Below are positions 22,241 through 33,929 of a stretch of 64,000 nt of DNA, one piece after another. The notes under the pieces are model-generated. The model was not told the origin of the DNA. It worked only from the letters and a program-made list of their open reading frames with translations, and searched no databases. The first letter of the stretch is position 1. Every line of letters starts with the position of its first letter. The DNA lies in NCBI RefSeq assembly GCF_000350225.1, contig NW_005179097.1, positions 36,078 to 100,077 of the forward strand, written 5' to 3'. A program made the position numbers and the translations under genes. The DNA is from Chondrus crispus (lineage: Eukaryota; Rhodophyta; Florideophyceae; Gigartinales; Gigartinaceae).

Positions 22241-23530
22241 TTACCAGATAATAAAGTAGAAGTCAAAACCTATTTCATATATTGATTTTGTCAAGACGTC
22301 CTCGACAGTTTTAGAGCGACGGGTGAATTCAATATCAGAAATTACCTTGTTCCCAAACCCTTCGCGAGCGGCGGTGATGTAAAGCATGGTGCGCTTCTTA
22401 GGAGTCTGAGATCCCTTGGAAACCACGTCGAAGAGAGACTCCCAGTCCGTGAATAGTCTGACGGGGATCCGACGGCCGTCTATGACGCCCATACCGGCTA
22501 AAATATCGCTGAATGCGATATCTTCACCAGCCATCCCGCAGAGGACGACTCTTTTCGACTTTTGAGACTGGAACCAGATGAGAACGAAGATTCAAAGGTC
22601 ATCAGCGAAGAAGGAGATGTGCCCGAACTGCGTCGGCAAGTCGAAATTACTTCCAAATGATGCGTCCGCAAAATCGACAACACGGACGGAGTCGCGGTCG
22701 AACTTCGAAATGTTGAGAGATATTCGGTGGCATCTCACGTATTTCGTAGCCTTGTCACGCCTACGGGCTAGCACGGACTTCTCCGTGGGAACACGCTCCT
22801 CGGAAAGTTGTGCGAGATGGGAAATATCAAAATGGCATGCAGGGAGAGTGTTCGCAAGCCACGCGAGATGCATGCGCATGGATTGGAACTCAGTGAACGG
22901 GGCATAGAGCAGAAGGTTCTCCAGCTTCTGAAGATATAAGTGTTGGTTTTGTTCCAAATTGCCGTCCCTATCGCGAGGAAGGGAGAACCCGCTAAACATA
23001 CATGGTATGTGCTCTTCATCGCCAATCTGGAACTGTTCATTTGTCTCTTTCGCCAACTCAAAAACTCCCGTTGATCCAGCGCGAAGTAAGCATCAAAGTA
23101 TTCACCGCTGAATCCAACAAGGAGTCTATCTGATACTAGTACGTAGAGTGCTGTATCAGACCATGGAGGGGCCATACCTAGGTCATGACGGTGGTGGTCG
23201 TCAACAGTTCTGTGCCATAAGTCACCAAAGTCGCAAATTCCATGCAAGGGCTTCAGCAAGTGAAAACACTCCTCTGGTACAAGCTCAAACTCGGGAATGG
23301 GCTTCGTAATGAACAGCTCACGCGACAGCGGTTTTTCTTTTTGAAGATATGCTTGACGGACATCTGCAGTCCAGATATCGAATACATGAATTGCCACTAG
23401 GGTGAGTAGGAGTCGAATGAACGGCAGGTGGAGGGTTGCTGCTGTGTGAATCATGAGGCCCTTCATCCGGTCACGATGCCCTTCGATGAAATATCGTTCG
23501 TTGAACTTTAACGGGCTATCCTCTGCCTAC
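22241..23530 (-). mobile_element. Ty1/copia fragment, RT and RNase H, minus strand
   Basis: Worn pol remnants. In order on the minus strand: a VPKDANVVPCR-like start and GHRDRMKGLMIHTAATLHLP near 23470; then the reverse transcriptase palm with WTADVRQAYLQ, ELFITKPIPEFELVPEECFH and LLKPLHGICDFGDLWH; then RVVDFADASFGSNFD and LFTDWESLFDVVSKGSQTPK from RNase H. It belongs to a copia lineage different from the 23792 element. Several breaks; old. No LTRs recognised. Confidence 0.75.
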
Positions 23531-23791
23531 TCAATGGCCAGATCGGAACGGCATGGTACCACATTTGCGTCCTTTGGCACCTCTTCTCATAGTATAGTGC
23601 TGACGGTCTGACACTGCAGCACAGCAATCCTTGTGTCCCGTTGCGTTTCGATTGATTCATCTTCACCGATGAAGCCCGGGGTCTATAGAGTCAAAAACTT
23701 CGGTTCAGTGGGCTGATTAGTCTTCTTTGTCCAGAATGGAGAGGTTCGTACAAGCGCCACGGACGTCGGAGAACAAGAAATGGGCGACGAC

Positions 23792-24208
23792 TATTAATTA
23801 TGATTTGCACATGTGTATCACAGCAATGCATGCCTATCATACTGGTTGATCTCCTATAATTGCCTGGCAGTACACCAGCAATGCTACCTGCTTCTGATCA
23901 TCGAACTCACTTGAATGCAATTATTGCATGGCCGATGCAGTCTGAATGCACTCTCTCCTGTGAAATTATGTCGTGCTCCCCACAAACAAATAATGTAGCA
24001 TAGAATCACATCCGTATGTTCCTTTGTTCTTTCATGAACCTTTACCAGTGCATTTAAGCAGAACTCCCTCGCCCATCTGTACTGAGGTAGGGCACACGCA
24101 AAGCAGTAACACAGCATCTGATAAAAGCAAAACAAGGCGCCTGCATACCAGCTGTAGCCCTCACGATCCAGCCAACGTGCTGTACCAAGCTGCCCCTTTA
24201 ACTACTTA
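23792..24208 (+). repeat. Copia 5' LTR
   Basis: 417 bp, from TATTAATTATGATTTGC to AACTACTTA. About 98% identical to the 3' LTR by eye. Confidence 0.9.
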
Positions 24209-24221
24209 GTTATGGGCCCAG
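24209..24221 (+). promoter_or_regulatory. Copia primer site matching initiator Met-tRNA anticodon arm
   Basis: GTTATGGGCCCAG directly follows the LTR. Its complement CTGGGCCCATAAC is the anticodon stem-loop sequence of eukaryotic initiator tRNA-Met. Copia-type elements are known to prime from a half tRNA cut in that loop, so this fits the family and supports the LTR border. Confidence 0.75.
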
Positions 24222-25257
24222 ACCTGAATTCGCGTCCCAAAATTTCTTGGGATATCAAGAATGCTCCTTGGACCGACGCCAAAGGAGCGCAGGAAAATTA
24301 TTACGAGTCAGTGCTGCTAAGGAAATCCTTTCAAGACAAGCTACCGGGGACGAACAGCAACAAGATTCCCAACGAACTGCAAGGAAATATTTTGAAATCT
24401 CAGCTTTTTGGTCGAGCAGTACATCTGATTGAAAAGTCCCAGACGACGACATTACTGCTGTAGATGGGGCAATGGCTGTAGCAAAATGTATTTACAAATG
24501 TGACCCTCTTCAGTTGTCATGGACCTTTACCAAAGTTAACGGTTTGTTGCAGAGTATTCGTGGAAGCAACGAATATTCCGTTAACTACGAATCTCATTTT
24601 GAAGCTGCAGTATGCCGATACCAGGGCGCTACTTCTTCTCTCCCTGAAGCTTTGGTCGGATTTATCATGATTGCGAGTGCGCGTTTAGAGGGCACTCACC
24701 GAATATCTGTCCTCTCAGCCGTGGCTCCTAAACCGGGTACCGAGGAAACATATCACGAAAACGCCTCGATTCTTTTAAACAAAATCAAGTACGAAGACTC
24801 AGCGTCGATAATCTGCTCTTTCGAAAAAGGTCAGTCTCATGCGTCGATGGCCAACCCCGCCAACTCCTTTACCCTTACCGCAAACGCTTCGCACTATCGC
24901 CCACCGCCGCGCGCACAAAATGGAAAGTTTAGGTATCGCCGATCACCTGAACAATTCGCTTCCCTAGAGAAGGCCTCTACCTGCAAGCCATGTAAGCAGA
25001 AGGCACATTGGGCGGGCGATAAGGAGTTTAAGAACAGCAATAACGACGTCACTCATGACTTGGAAAGAAGCATTGAAACCGAATCTAATAGGGGCTCTAC
25101 CGGTACAGTAACATTTCATATGGTCAGTCTCAGCAGCAATGATGATACCAAGATCCGTTCTAGTATTCGCCCTCACGCAGACCATGAGAAAATCCAACTA
25201 GGCCGTCTAATCGATGACGGCGCTCCGTACAGTGGCATGGGTCTAGAAGAATTCTAG
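24212..25257 (+). pseudogene. Copia gag-like region and protease start
   Basis: Gag-like helical stretch (TFTKVNGLLQSIRGSNEYSV, then EALVGFIMIASARLEGTHRI), followed by a polar linker with a CKPCKQKAHWAGD stretch resembling a zinc-knuckle region. The last residues (RLIDDGAPYSGMG) correspond to the protease active-site region. Confidence 0.55.
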
Positions 25258-26655
25258 GAATTGAAGGACACAATTATGCCTTCATTCGACGGCATGTTGG
25301 GCCCACTGCCCGCTACAGTTACGTGCAGGCCATTTTAGCAGTATGGTTCTGGAAACCATGCCAGCTCCCGCAGAAAAATACTTGGCTCTCAGATGCTAAG
25401 TTTACTGTGCGATCAGGGCGTCAAGATGGAAATCCGATATTCAATAATTGAAGGATCTTCTCCCTGGATAATTGGACGCAATGTCACTCGCCACACTGAC
25501 ATTATTCATCGCAAAGAAAAGTTCTTACGATTTTCTTTACCACAATCCAATGACACAAACACATGGCAACTGATCGACCACGATTTTCACGGCTACTTGC
25601 CGCGCCACAAATGTTTTAATGATAAGTACGTTTCGGTCCATGACCCGCAGTCCACAGCGATATGCGGCCTTTCGGCCTCTGCTCAAGTGTCATGGAGTGA
25701 GAAAAAAATTATTCAGCGTGTACATGCCCATACATGCGGCCATTCAAAGTTTCGAGACATCAAGCTTCTCTTGCAGAGAAATATGATTTGGGATGACCAG
25801 TGTGTGTCATTTCTCTCTCAGTTATTGTAATCGTGTCCTCATTGTCATGTTGTATCTCTACCTACGCAAAATCGAGCTGTCTCCCTTCGCTCTATGTCCG
25901 CCAACTTTAATGATGTTGTCTGCGTTGACAACTTTTTTCTGAACGATCTTAACATTTTTCATATGATGGACTATCAGACGCGACATTCGACAGGCTCAGT
26001 TGTTCCCAGTACCGATATGAATAATTGTATTCAGGCCTTTGAGTTGTGTCGGATATCTGCCTTTTGGTTACCAGCCGCTGTCAGAGGCGACAACGCTCGC
26101 GACAACGCCCAGTTTTTGCGCTATGTGAAATCTCATGGGACCAAATTTCATTCTATCCCTCCTCGTCGGCATAGCAAAAATGTTATAGAGTCGAAGCACA
26201 GAATCATTAGAGATATATTTCTTCGGCTATTATCTGCAAATCAGAGCACATCGTTGCCCCTTCTCGCAGCACAGGCTATCCTAATCTCGAACAATCTATA
26301 CGGAAATGACATAGCTTCAGCACACGAGCTCGCAAATAGATACACCCTCCCGGTCGGCAACCTTTCTTCACCAATGACATTACCAATGGACGTTCGCGCT
26401 GCACATGAGCAGCTCCACGCAAAGAGAAAGCTCAACCGCATTTTGCGTACCAAGCCGATCAAAATAAATCATTTGCAAATCGGTGACACCAGTTAAGTAT
26501 TTTTGAAGCATGCGCAGTAGAAACAAGGACATTGGACCGTGCCTACAACTGTTCTGAAATTTGATCAAGAAGCGCAAACAGTCACTGTAGCCGGCACTAA
26601 AGGAAAATTTGTCCAAGCAGCAATAGAAGACACCAGACACGCCTTCATGCCACAA
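25258..26655 (+). pseudogene. Copia protease remainder and integrase
   Basis: The integrase zinc-binding start (AHTCGHSKFRDIKLLLQRNM) is followed by the core: FNDVVCVDNFFL near the first catalytic position, AVRGDNARDNAQFLRYVKSH at the second, and IPPRRHSKNVIESKHRIIRD carrying the Glu. The C-terminal segment after about 26400 matches the corresponding part of the copia at 33930. Confidence 0.75.
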
Positions 26656-26964
26656 AACGATTTCTCCACCGCTGTTCAGGAAGCGCTACATGTTTGCAAA
26701 CGTTCTATGATGCAAGAACTTGATGAACTGGATGAGTGTTCTACCAACACTCAACATAATTTTAGATCTCCAGAAGTAGATGCGCATTCGACGGCATTAA
26801 CAATAATAATGTACCACCTCAGAGTGATTCAGATCAAGCCGACCACACCAACAGCAGCACAGCCAGCAATTGCTTGTCTATACCCAGAAGCGATAACATT
26901 ATATATATGCCCGGTTGCCCATCAGTACACCCAATGAACCTCCGCAGCGCTACACATCAAGCAC

Positions 26965-27762
26965 ATGCAGCCGATACAAAAATTCAACCAGGAACTGAAC
27001 TCACTTCCTCAGAACAGCATGATCTACAACTCTTCTATAACCGATTTGCCAGCAAAGAATTCATGCTTCATCAAGCACAAGGACGGCCTACTTAACATCA
27101 CTGAAAATGCATGCAAAGCTGAAGAACAAAAGTTCAAAAAATCATGCGACATCATTCATTTCTCAAACATACCTCGCAATGCCAACATCATTTCCAGCCA
27201 CGTTCTCTACAAAATCAAAAATCTAGATGACGGCAGTAAGACATGCAAAGCTCGGATCGCCCCTCACGGAAACCGCGATCATGATAAGCATGACCTACGC
27301 ACGGATTCAGCAGCGTGTCCTCCGCTTGGAATGCGAATTTTACTTCCTATTTCTGATCTCCACAATCTTTTCATAACCAAGGTCGATATCAAAAGTGCCT
27401 TCCTGCAGTCTGGTGAAGCTCAAAGAGATGTGTACGTGGTACCCTCAAGTGAAAGTGCAAAGAAGTACTTTTACTGGTTGTTGAAAGTTGCATCATATGG
27501 CTTGCTGAACGCAAATGCCAAATGGCAGAACCACTCCGACAGTACACTACTGCGCATGGGTATTGATGTTGTTGCCTATGTACCTCAGCCCTTCTTCCGA
27601 AAGCACAATAGAGTGCTGAAGCTAATTGTCGGCAAAGTGGTGAACGATTTATTGATCGCTGGATGCGACGCAGACAGAAAAGCGTTTGTTCGTGATTTAT
27701 CATCATTTTACAAAATTGGAACTCTTGTACATCTCCCCGGTAAGTGCAATTTTTTGGAATGA
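26965..27762 (+). pseudogene. Copia reverse transcriptase
   Basis: SHVLYKIKNLDDGSKTCKAR, ITKVDIKSAFLQSGEAQRDV and YGLLNANAKWQNHSDS define the RT fingers and palm; KVVNDLLIAG lies at the catalytic turn. It is homologous along its length to the pol at 33930-36101. Confidence 0.85.
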
Positions 27763-27938
27763 TCATCGAGCAAGAAGACAAAGGTACGATCAGGTTATCA
27801 ACCGAGAAGAAACTCAACGCCATATCACGGCACACATTGACAAGACTCCGCAGAAAAAGCCCAGAAGATATTTTAAATTCAGTTGAGCTATTTTCATTCC
27901 AGTCAATCAATGAAAAGCTATGATTTCTAGGCACAAAA

Positions 27939-28631
27939 GTGAGTCCTTTCGCATCATTCACGTCCAGTCATTTGCAGCAGACAATTGGGTCCGCTACTGT
28001 ACATGACATCATCAAGCAATGTACTATGTTGAGAGTAGTTACGCAGTATGGAACTGTCACCACGTTTTCGAAGCCAGGGTCAAGAGGACCCCATCCACTC
28101 ACTATTGTTCTATTTGCAGATGCTGAACGGCCCTCAGATTATGGTCAGCTTGGATATGTCGGCGGACTGCTGATTGGACCTCTATCGCAAGGTTCTCACA
28201 TGCACACTATTGCATGGACTTCCCATCTTTCCCAGAGGCCTACCCAATATATTGCCTCAGCAAAAGTACTCGCAGCAGGTGAAGCCATCGATCAAGGAAA
28301 ATTTATTTCGCAGGTCTACAAACATTTGTTTGACACAAAGCTGCATACTTGTGTCGCTGTGGACTCCAAAGACCTTTTTTCATCGCTCTCAACGTGCGGC
28401 ACACCTCAGGATAAGTCGATAATTGCGGATGTATCACTACTGCGCTATCATTTCGAAACACATCAGCTTAACAGAGTGGTTTGGATACCTGGTTCAGCGA
28501 ATCCGGCTGATCCATTGACAAAGCATGACAGCCCGTTAGCCGAAACTCTGCAACTCATGCTCTTCGATGGAACTCTACCGCTCCAGTTTGACAACCCAGA
28601 ATCAAAATCTTCCAATGCCCCTTTAGGCTAG
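27939..28631 (+). pseudogene. Copia RNase H
   Basis: FADAERPSDYGQLGYVGGLL, VDSKDLFSSLSTCGTPQDKS and IPGSANPADPLTKHDSPLAE are the conserved RNase H blocks and end of copia pol. The region stops 25 bases before the 3' LTR and is followed by the purine tract. Confidence 0.85.
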
Positions 28632-28656
28632 TCGGTTTATCTCAAAAAGGGAAGAG

Positions 28657-29073
28657 TATTAATTGTGATTTGCACACGTGTATCACAGCAATGCATGCCT
28701 ATCATACTGGTTGATCTCCTATAATTGCCTGGCAGTACACCAGCAATGCTACCTGCTTCTGATCATCGAACTCACTTGAATGCAATTATTGCATGGCCGA
28801 TGCAGTCTGAATGCACTCTCTCCTGTGAAATTATGTCGTGCTCCCCACAAACAAATAATGTAGCATAGAATCACATCCGTATGTTCCTTTGTTCTTTCAT
28901 GAACCTTTACCAGTGCATTTAAGCAGAACTCCCTCGCCCATCTGTACTGAGGTAGGGCACACGCACAGCAGTAACACAGCATCTGATAAAAGCAAAACAA
29001 GGCGCCTGCCTACCAGCTGTAGCCCTCACGATCCAGCCAACCTACTGTACCAAGCTGCGCCTCTAACTACTTA
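28657..29073 (+). repeat. Copia 3' LTR
   Basis: 417 bp, same termini as the 5' LTR, followed by the target duplication ACGAC. Confidence 0.9.
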
Positions 29074-29360
29074 ACGACTGCCGAGATTGTGTAGCGATCG
29101 ACTTGCACCACATTGAAGGGACGGGCACCACCTATTGCCAAAAACTGTACGTACGCATGTTTCTTGTTCGGGTCCATAAGGAATACCCTGAATGGTACGA
29201 GCAACTAGCCGATACGGTGAGTCATGACTTTCTCATGCCAGGCAAGGACCTTTTCGACCAATTCGTAAGTACAGTCGTCTGCTCGCAGCACGAATGCCAT
29301 AAGGATATGAAAATACGCATCTTTTCCATGCTTCGAAGCATCTTAGTATACGCGTCGTGA
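29074..29360 (+). CDS. Unknown open frame at the copia target site
   Basis: The plus-strand frame after the target duplication (HHIEGTGTTYCQKLYVRMFL and on to SMLRSILVYAS) is about 90 codons and has a globular look. It is open into the duplication, and the same frame appears to continue on the left side of the copia element. I do not recognise it. It may be a host exon or part of the older copia fragment downstream. Confidence 0.3.
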
Positions 29361-29599
29361 ACCATTTCCTCCCTTTTGCCTATTTTGTGTCGTCCCTTCG
29401 GGGTCTTTAACCGATTCATAGGCTTGAGTGGGCCTCTATGACAGTACTTTGGACTTCAAAATTGTCTCGTGCTCGTAGAGAAATGAAAAGCTTGCTTTTC
29501 CCGAGGTTTGTCACCTGGTGTACCAATGTTCGGTTTGGTCAACTATTATAAATCGAGGCGCAGCAACGTAAGAGCTCACCCCAAATGGATCTGTTTCTG

Positions 29600-31443
29600 G
29601 TGTTAGGCAGAGAGACAGCCGCAGAGGAATGCGTCGATTCGTCCACGACGTCCAAGATGGGCAGAGAGTTGATGCACATACCGTCCATCATGATGCCGGC
29701 ATCAAAGCGCGAGGTTTTAGTGCCGAAAGCGACACGAAATCGCCCAAGTGCGGGCTGGATACGCTGACAGAGATCAGTGCGCTCGTAAATGTCCCTCATG
29801 AGAAACTCCCACGAACTGCCAATGTGATTTCCTCCCGCCATTTCTTGCAAGTCAAGTCGGACGGAGAAGGGAGAAAGCTGAGGCTCAAGTGTCGTCTAGG
29901 CCCGCATGAGAACCGGACTTGCGACAAGGAAGTTGTCCGGAAAGACTGGGCGACAGCGCCGTTCTTCCTTGAATTGCACGCCCTGCGGGCGTGTCTTAAC
30001 AGGCTGGTTTTTGCTTTGCCTTGCCCGGTTTTGCCAGGAATACTTTTAAATTCTTAACAAATACCGTTTGCTTCTTAAGCCCTTGCTTTTCTTAAACACA
30101 TAAATTAAAACGTAGGGAGCCACTCATAGCACGCCAAATCACTTTTTTGGGCAAAGCAAAGCANNNNNNNNNNNNNNNNNNNNNNNNNNNNNNNNNNNNN
30201 NNNNNNNNNNNNNNNNNNNNNNNNNNNNNNNNNNNNNNNNNNNNNNNNNNNNNNNNNNNNNNNTGCGCTCCCTTGCGGCAATAATGTCTTTCTCAATTGC
30301 CTCTATCGACATGATGAGCACATTTACATGCTGACCACTTTCTTTGAGACATTTGCGTCAGGCCTTCGAAAGGTTGAGTACTGTATGCTCGCACAGTCTT
30401 GGGGATCCTCAAGCCGGCATATAGAACTGCAGAATCTGGACCTCCAGGGCAACTCGTTGCCGAAGAATGGATGCCCACACAAGGATTCGGAAAAGTACCT
30501 GGTCTTCTCGAACTCTTCGTCAAATACAATTGCGCAGGATCGATAGACCTCATTATCGAAAAGTTTATCGATGACGCCCTTGTGCTTGGTGTTCTTCCCC
30601 CATTCACCAATTCCACGGCATATCCACAAGGTTCATTGTCGGACGCTACGTCGTGAATAAAAACTTGGTTTTTAATCGTGTTCATATCCCCCAACAGCTT
30701 TGCGGCTCGGTAAGCATTACTACGTAGGCATACGTGGACAAAAAAATTCCAATTGAAGTGTCAAAGAAAACGAGAATACAACACTAAGAAAAGTGTAGTG
30801 CTCGATAAGTTGAAAGCCTCTCAAGCTCTTGCCGGGAGTCTCAACTTTCTTCGACACCGCATTCATTTCACAAGGATCTTTCGCAGCTAGTTATCTTCAG
30901 CAAGCTGTTAGGCGTTTGGAGGTGGTCGACCTCATAAATGGCAACAAGTTGCTTGCTGAGATCAAAGCGTCTTCGCCGAGACTTTTATTCCGAACGCTGT
31001 CGTCACTTGTGAAGCTTTCCTACCTCGCTTTCTGATATGAGAACCAACGTAGCTCTTCAAATGGGCAGACTGGATGTGGTTTCGGCGTACAACTGCGAAC
31101 AGGGGGTGTGAGGATCTACCATGTCTTCGACTGCATCACTTGGAAGCAGATGTACGTTGCCTTTTCTTCCATGGGGGCGGAGATTCGCGCCGGAGCAATG
31201 TCATCCGACAGAGGCTCTCTAATGGCGGAGAGCTTGCAAACTCTCCACAAGGCCACGGTAAAGCTTTTCTTCGTGCTGTCTTTGGATTCACACGGGGTGT
31301 TCCCCACCGTGACCACCCCGGCGCGAATGGGCAGACTACCGCTTGAGGCTGACAGTAGCAAGGATGACAGACTCTGTAGAAGATGGGGGCATATTGCTAA
31401 TGCCATGTGTAAGCAGCACGCAAAACTCCTACAGACGCATTGA
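29600..31443 (+). mobile_element. Second Ty1/copia fragment, RT and RNase H, plus strand
   Basis: Remnants in order: LPRTANVISSRHFLQVKSDG (RT start) near 29810; an assembly gap; VPGLLELFVKYNCAGSIDLI and LIIEKFIDDALVLG (RT palm) near 30500; then RNase H-like stretches near 30830 and at 31108-31440 (TWKQMYVAFSSMGAEIRAGA). Many breaks; old. I see no LTRs. Confidence 0.65.
30164..30263. other. Assembly gap (100 N)
   Basis: Exactly 100 undetermined bases inside the copia fragment, the conventional placeholder for a gap of unknown size. Frames that cross it are artefacts. Confidence 0.98.
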
Positions 31444-33055
31444 CAAAGAGAAATGCCAAGAGGTTCAAGATCCTAATGGAATCATTCAGAGGTCTTTCGG
31501 AGAATGAGGTGCTTCAAGGCTCACGGCGGATCAAGAGAGCATTGAGTGCGTCAATTTAATTCTGAGCCTCTTTTATTTGGCGTTGTTCTCCACTACCCTC
31601 ATCCTCTTAATCCTTCTCCAACTCAAATAATATTCCAAGTAAATCTTCTTCTTCCTACTTCCCCTTCGAGATTATCCAGACTTCTTGCGATTCTTCTTTC
31701 CCTTACGAACAGGCTGCAATTTATGCTTCTGAACTTCGGGAATTTGAAATGAATCACAGCCATTTCTAAGGTACGCACCAAGAACACCGGGGCGATTTGC
31801 AAGCGCAAAGCGCTCGACAAGGTCTAGAACGTGGTCTTTTTGGGCGTCAACAACCACGACGTGGTCCAAACGCCAGCCGAGACCGCCCAGAGCAACAATT
31901 CTCATCAAAAAATGCCATCTGCTCTGTCCTTAACCCACTTGCTGTGGCTTTTCAAGACGGAGACGCTGCCCTTTCGAGGCTATATCTCCCAAGGTTCTTC
32001 TTATACCAGATCTTCCACTTTGCAAGGCTTCGCTCTTAAAGGTTCTTGTCGGAGCATTTCAAGTGCGGGACCTTCCCCTACGCTGGAATGCAGCCCGTTC
32101 TCGAAAGCAGCACGCACGCACTCCCTGTGTAATGCGGGGCACAAAAGTGGCCAGTGCGTACGATAAGGGCTGGGGAGACGCGTAGCATCGCGATGAACAG
32201 TGCCCCAATATCCACGAACTCGTGTAGATGGCTAGTGCAATACTGGGACAGCCACTTAAATGCTTGGGCTGCTTTCTGCGCACCAAACACGAGCTCAAAC
32301 TCAGATTTCTCCTGGCTGCCGGGAAGAATTACTTCCATATCGCTAGTGACTGGGCTCCCTTCGGCATCGACCACCGATACCACGGCCGCCCAGAGGGTAT
32401 GGAAGTCCACCTTCCGAAACGTCTTCTGCCCGCCTACGCTCTAATGTGAAGCGTATTACTGACTCGCACGGAAGCTGTGAGTGCCAGCCGAAGCGAACAA
32501 CACCCGTCACACCTTTCCACGGCGTTGCTCTTGCTCTGATGCGCCCAGTTTTTAATCAATCCCCACCTACCAACACTTCGATCTTGACATTTTCTCCATT
32601 TCTCCCCGGCAACCACGCCAGTAGATCTCTTGACACCTCCACCCCGCTGCTCAGCTGTTGGACGATCCTCTCTCGACTATGAGTCATCTTTATGCTCCGG
32701 ACGACAACGAGATTCTCACTAGACTTCTATTTCACTCCCACCCACGTCATCGCCTCAACCGCGATCTTCCCCATTTCCTCTCCGAGCCACAGGCCAAACA
32801 TCACGCAACAAAGCACGCGACCCCCGATCTCTGGCCTGCAGGCTCTCTATAAGTTCTGGGAGACCACACGCTCACTCGCTGAGGAAGTGGTCTGTCCAGG
32901 GTTAATGGTTGGAGGTAGAGAAGCGTTGGTACGCGGGAGTTGTGGCGGAGAGGCGGTGTGGTATGCGAGGGTGAGCGATCGCGTGAGAAACCGAGCGAGT
33001 TTATGGCGAGAATCGTCAGTGGGCGCGCCGAGGTGGCGAGGACCGGGGAGTGTTG
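31444..33055. other. Unassigned region; weak minus-strand coding signals
   Basis: Two minus-strand stretches look protein-like: 31672-31908, ending in a basic KPVRKGKKNRKKSG-type tail (VVVVDAQKDHVLDLVERFAL), and 32078-32410 (MDFHTLWAAVVSVVDAEGSP, ELVFGAQKAAQAFKWLSQYC). They are in different frames and could be exons of one host gene or remnants of an unknown element. The plus frame at 32692-33204 runs into the solo LTR. No family recognised. Confidence 0.3.
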
Positions 33056-33708
33056 TGTCGTGCACTGAGTGGGAAGACAACGAGTCCCACTCAGAAAGAG
33101 TAACGCTCGTTCGTGGGGTGCGGGGTGTGATTCGGGAGACCACCCGTGAGGTAACCGGCACGGAATCCGGGCACCTAACACGGTACGGAATTAAAGGAAA
33201 GTAGGGAAACAGGGGCGCCCGGTAGGGGCAAAGTGTTCGGAGTAGCTCGTGCGCGTATTACAGTACGTACCTCTGGGCCCACGGGGTAGAACCGGGAGAG
33301 GTAGATAGCTGGCGTAGTATATCGGTAGGCCAATACTATGCGCGAGGCTACAACTCCCGTTCCAATAGCTAAGGTTGTAGACCCAAGGCTTCTTGGTGTT
33401 TTACTTAGGGTCGGGCGTCGGCTATATACTAGCCGACGGCGGAGCTGTAATTAATTAAACTAGAAGTACTAAATTAGAATGGCGGCGGTGGCCGGAGGAA
33501 ACCCTCTTGGTTAGGAGGTGTGACACCCATTACACGTGAGGATTGCCACTTGTACACGGGGGCATAGGGGCCCGCTTACACGTGGCGACTGGTACACGTG
33601 TTCACGGGGAGGAGGAGCTACTCTAGACCGGGTTGTGTCCACGTGGACAGGTGTAGTGGTATACGGACAGGTGTCCCGGAAAAGAACGGGGAATGCCAGT
33701 GCACTACA
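33056..33708 (-). mobile_element. Solo LTR, element D family
   Basis: 653 bp, starting TGTCGTGCAC and ending GTGCACTACA, with the 5-bp duplication TGTTG at 33051-33055 and 33709-33713. It matches the 5' LTR of element D (54661-55307) in the same orientation: the ATTCGGGAGACCACCC block, a CTATATAC/GTATATAG core followed on the minus strand by AGTAAA, and the same termini. CACGTG boxes lie near 33535, 33580 and 33596. The clear duplication and good termini indicate LTR-LTR recombination after insertion. Confidence 0.9.
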
Positions 33709-33929
33709 TGTTGGTCTGCGTTGGATGTGTGAATCAAGAGGGACCAAATGCGAGCGTCGAGAGAAAGCGAATAAGCCAACGTGCGAGCGCTTTACATTAC
33801 GCCAATCCAGAAGGCCACCTTACGTGGACAAGAGATTGGGTCTCCGGCGGCGGTGCCGCAGCGTCAGATGGATATGGGGTTGGCGACGATTGCGGAAGAG
33901 CCGGCTCACCGTGCCCCAATTTTAGGGTC

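Larger units (their letters stand above)
23792..29073 (+). mobile_element. Ty1/copia element with paired LTRs
   Basis: 5,282 bp bounded by two 417-bp LTRs and the 5-bp duplication ACGAC (23787-23791 and 29074-29078). Parts in copia order: gag-like, protease region, integrase, reverse transcriptase, RNase H, then a purine tract (AAAAAGGGAAGAG) just before the 3' LTR. The LTRs differ at about 8 of 417 sites by eye, so it is fairly young. The coding part nevertheless looks broken in several places, so it is a fossil. Its integrase comes before RT, as the family requires. Confidence 0.9.

Noticed and set aside
23884-24135. 83-codon minus-strand frame found again almost unchanged at 28749-29000
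   Set aside because: The two copies are the same segment of the two copia LTRs; conserved because the LTRs are recent duplicates, not as a gene.
30105-30321. Short minus-strand frames across the N run
   Set aside because: Translations of undetermined bases; artefacts of the assembly gap.
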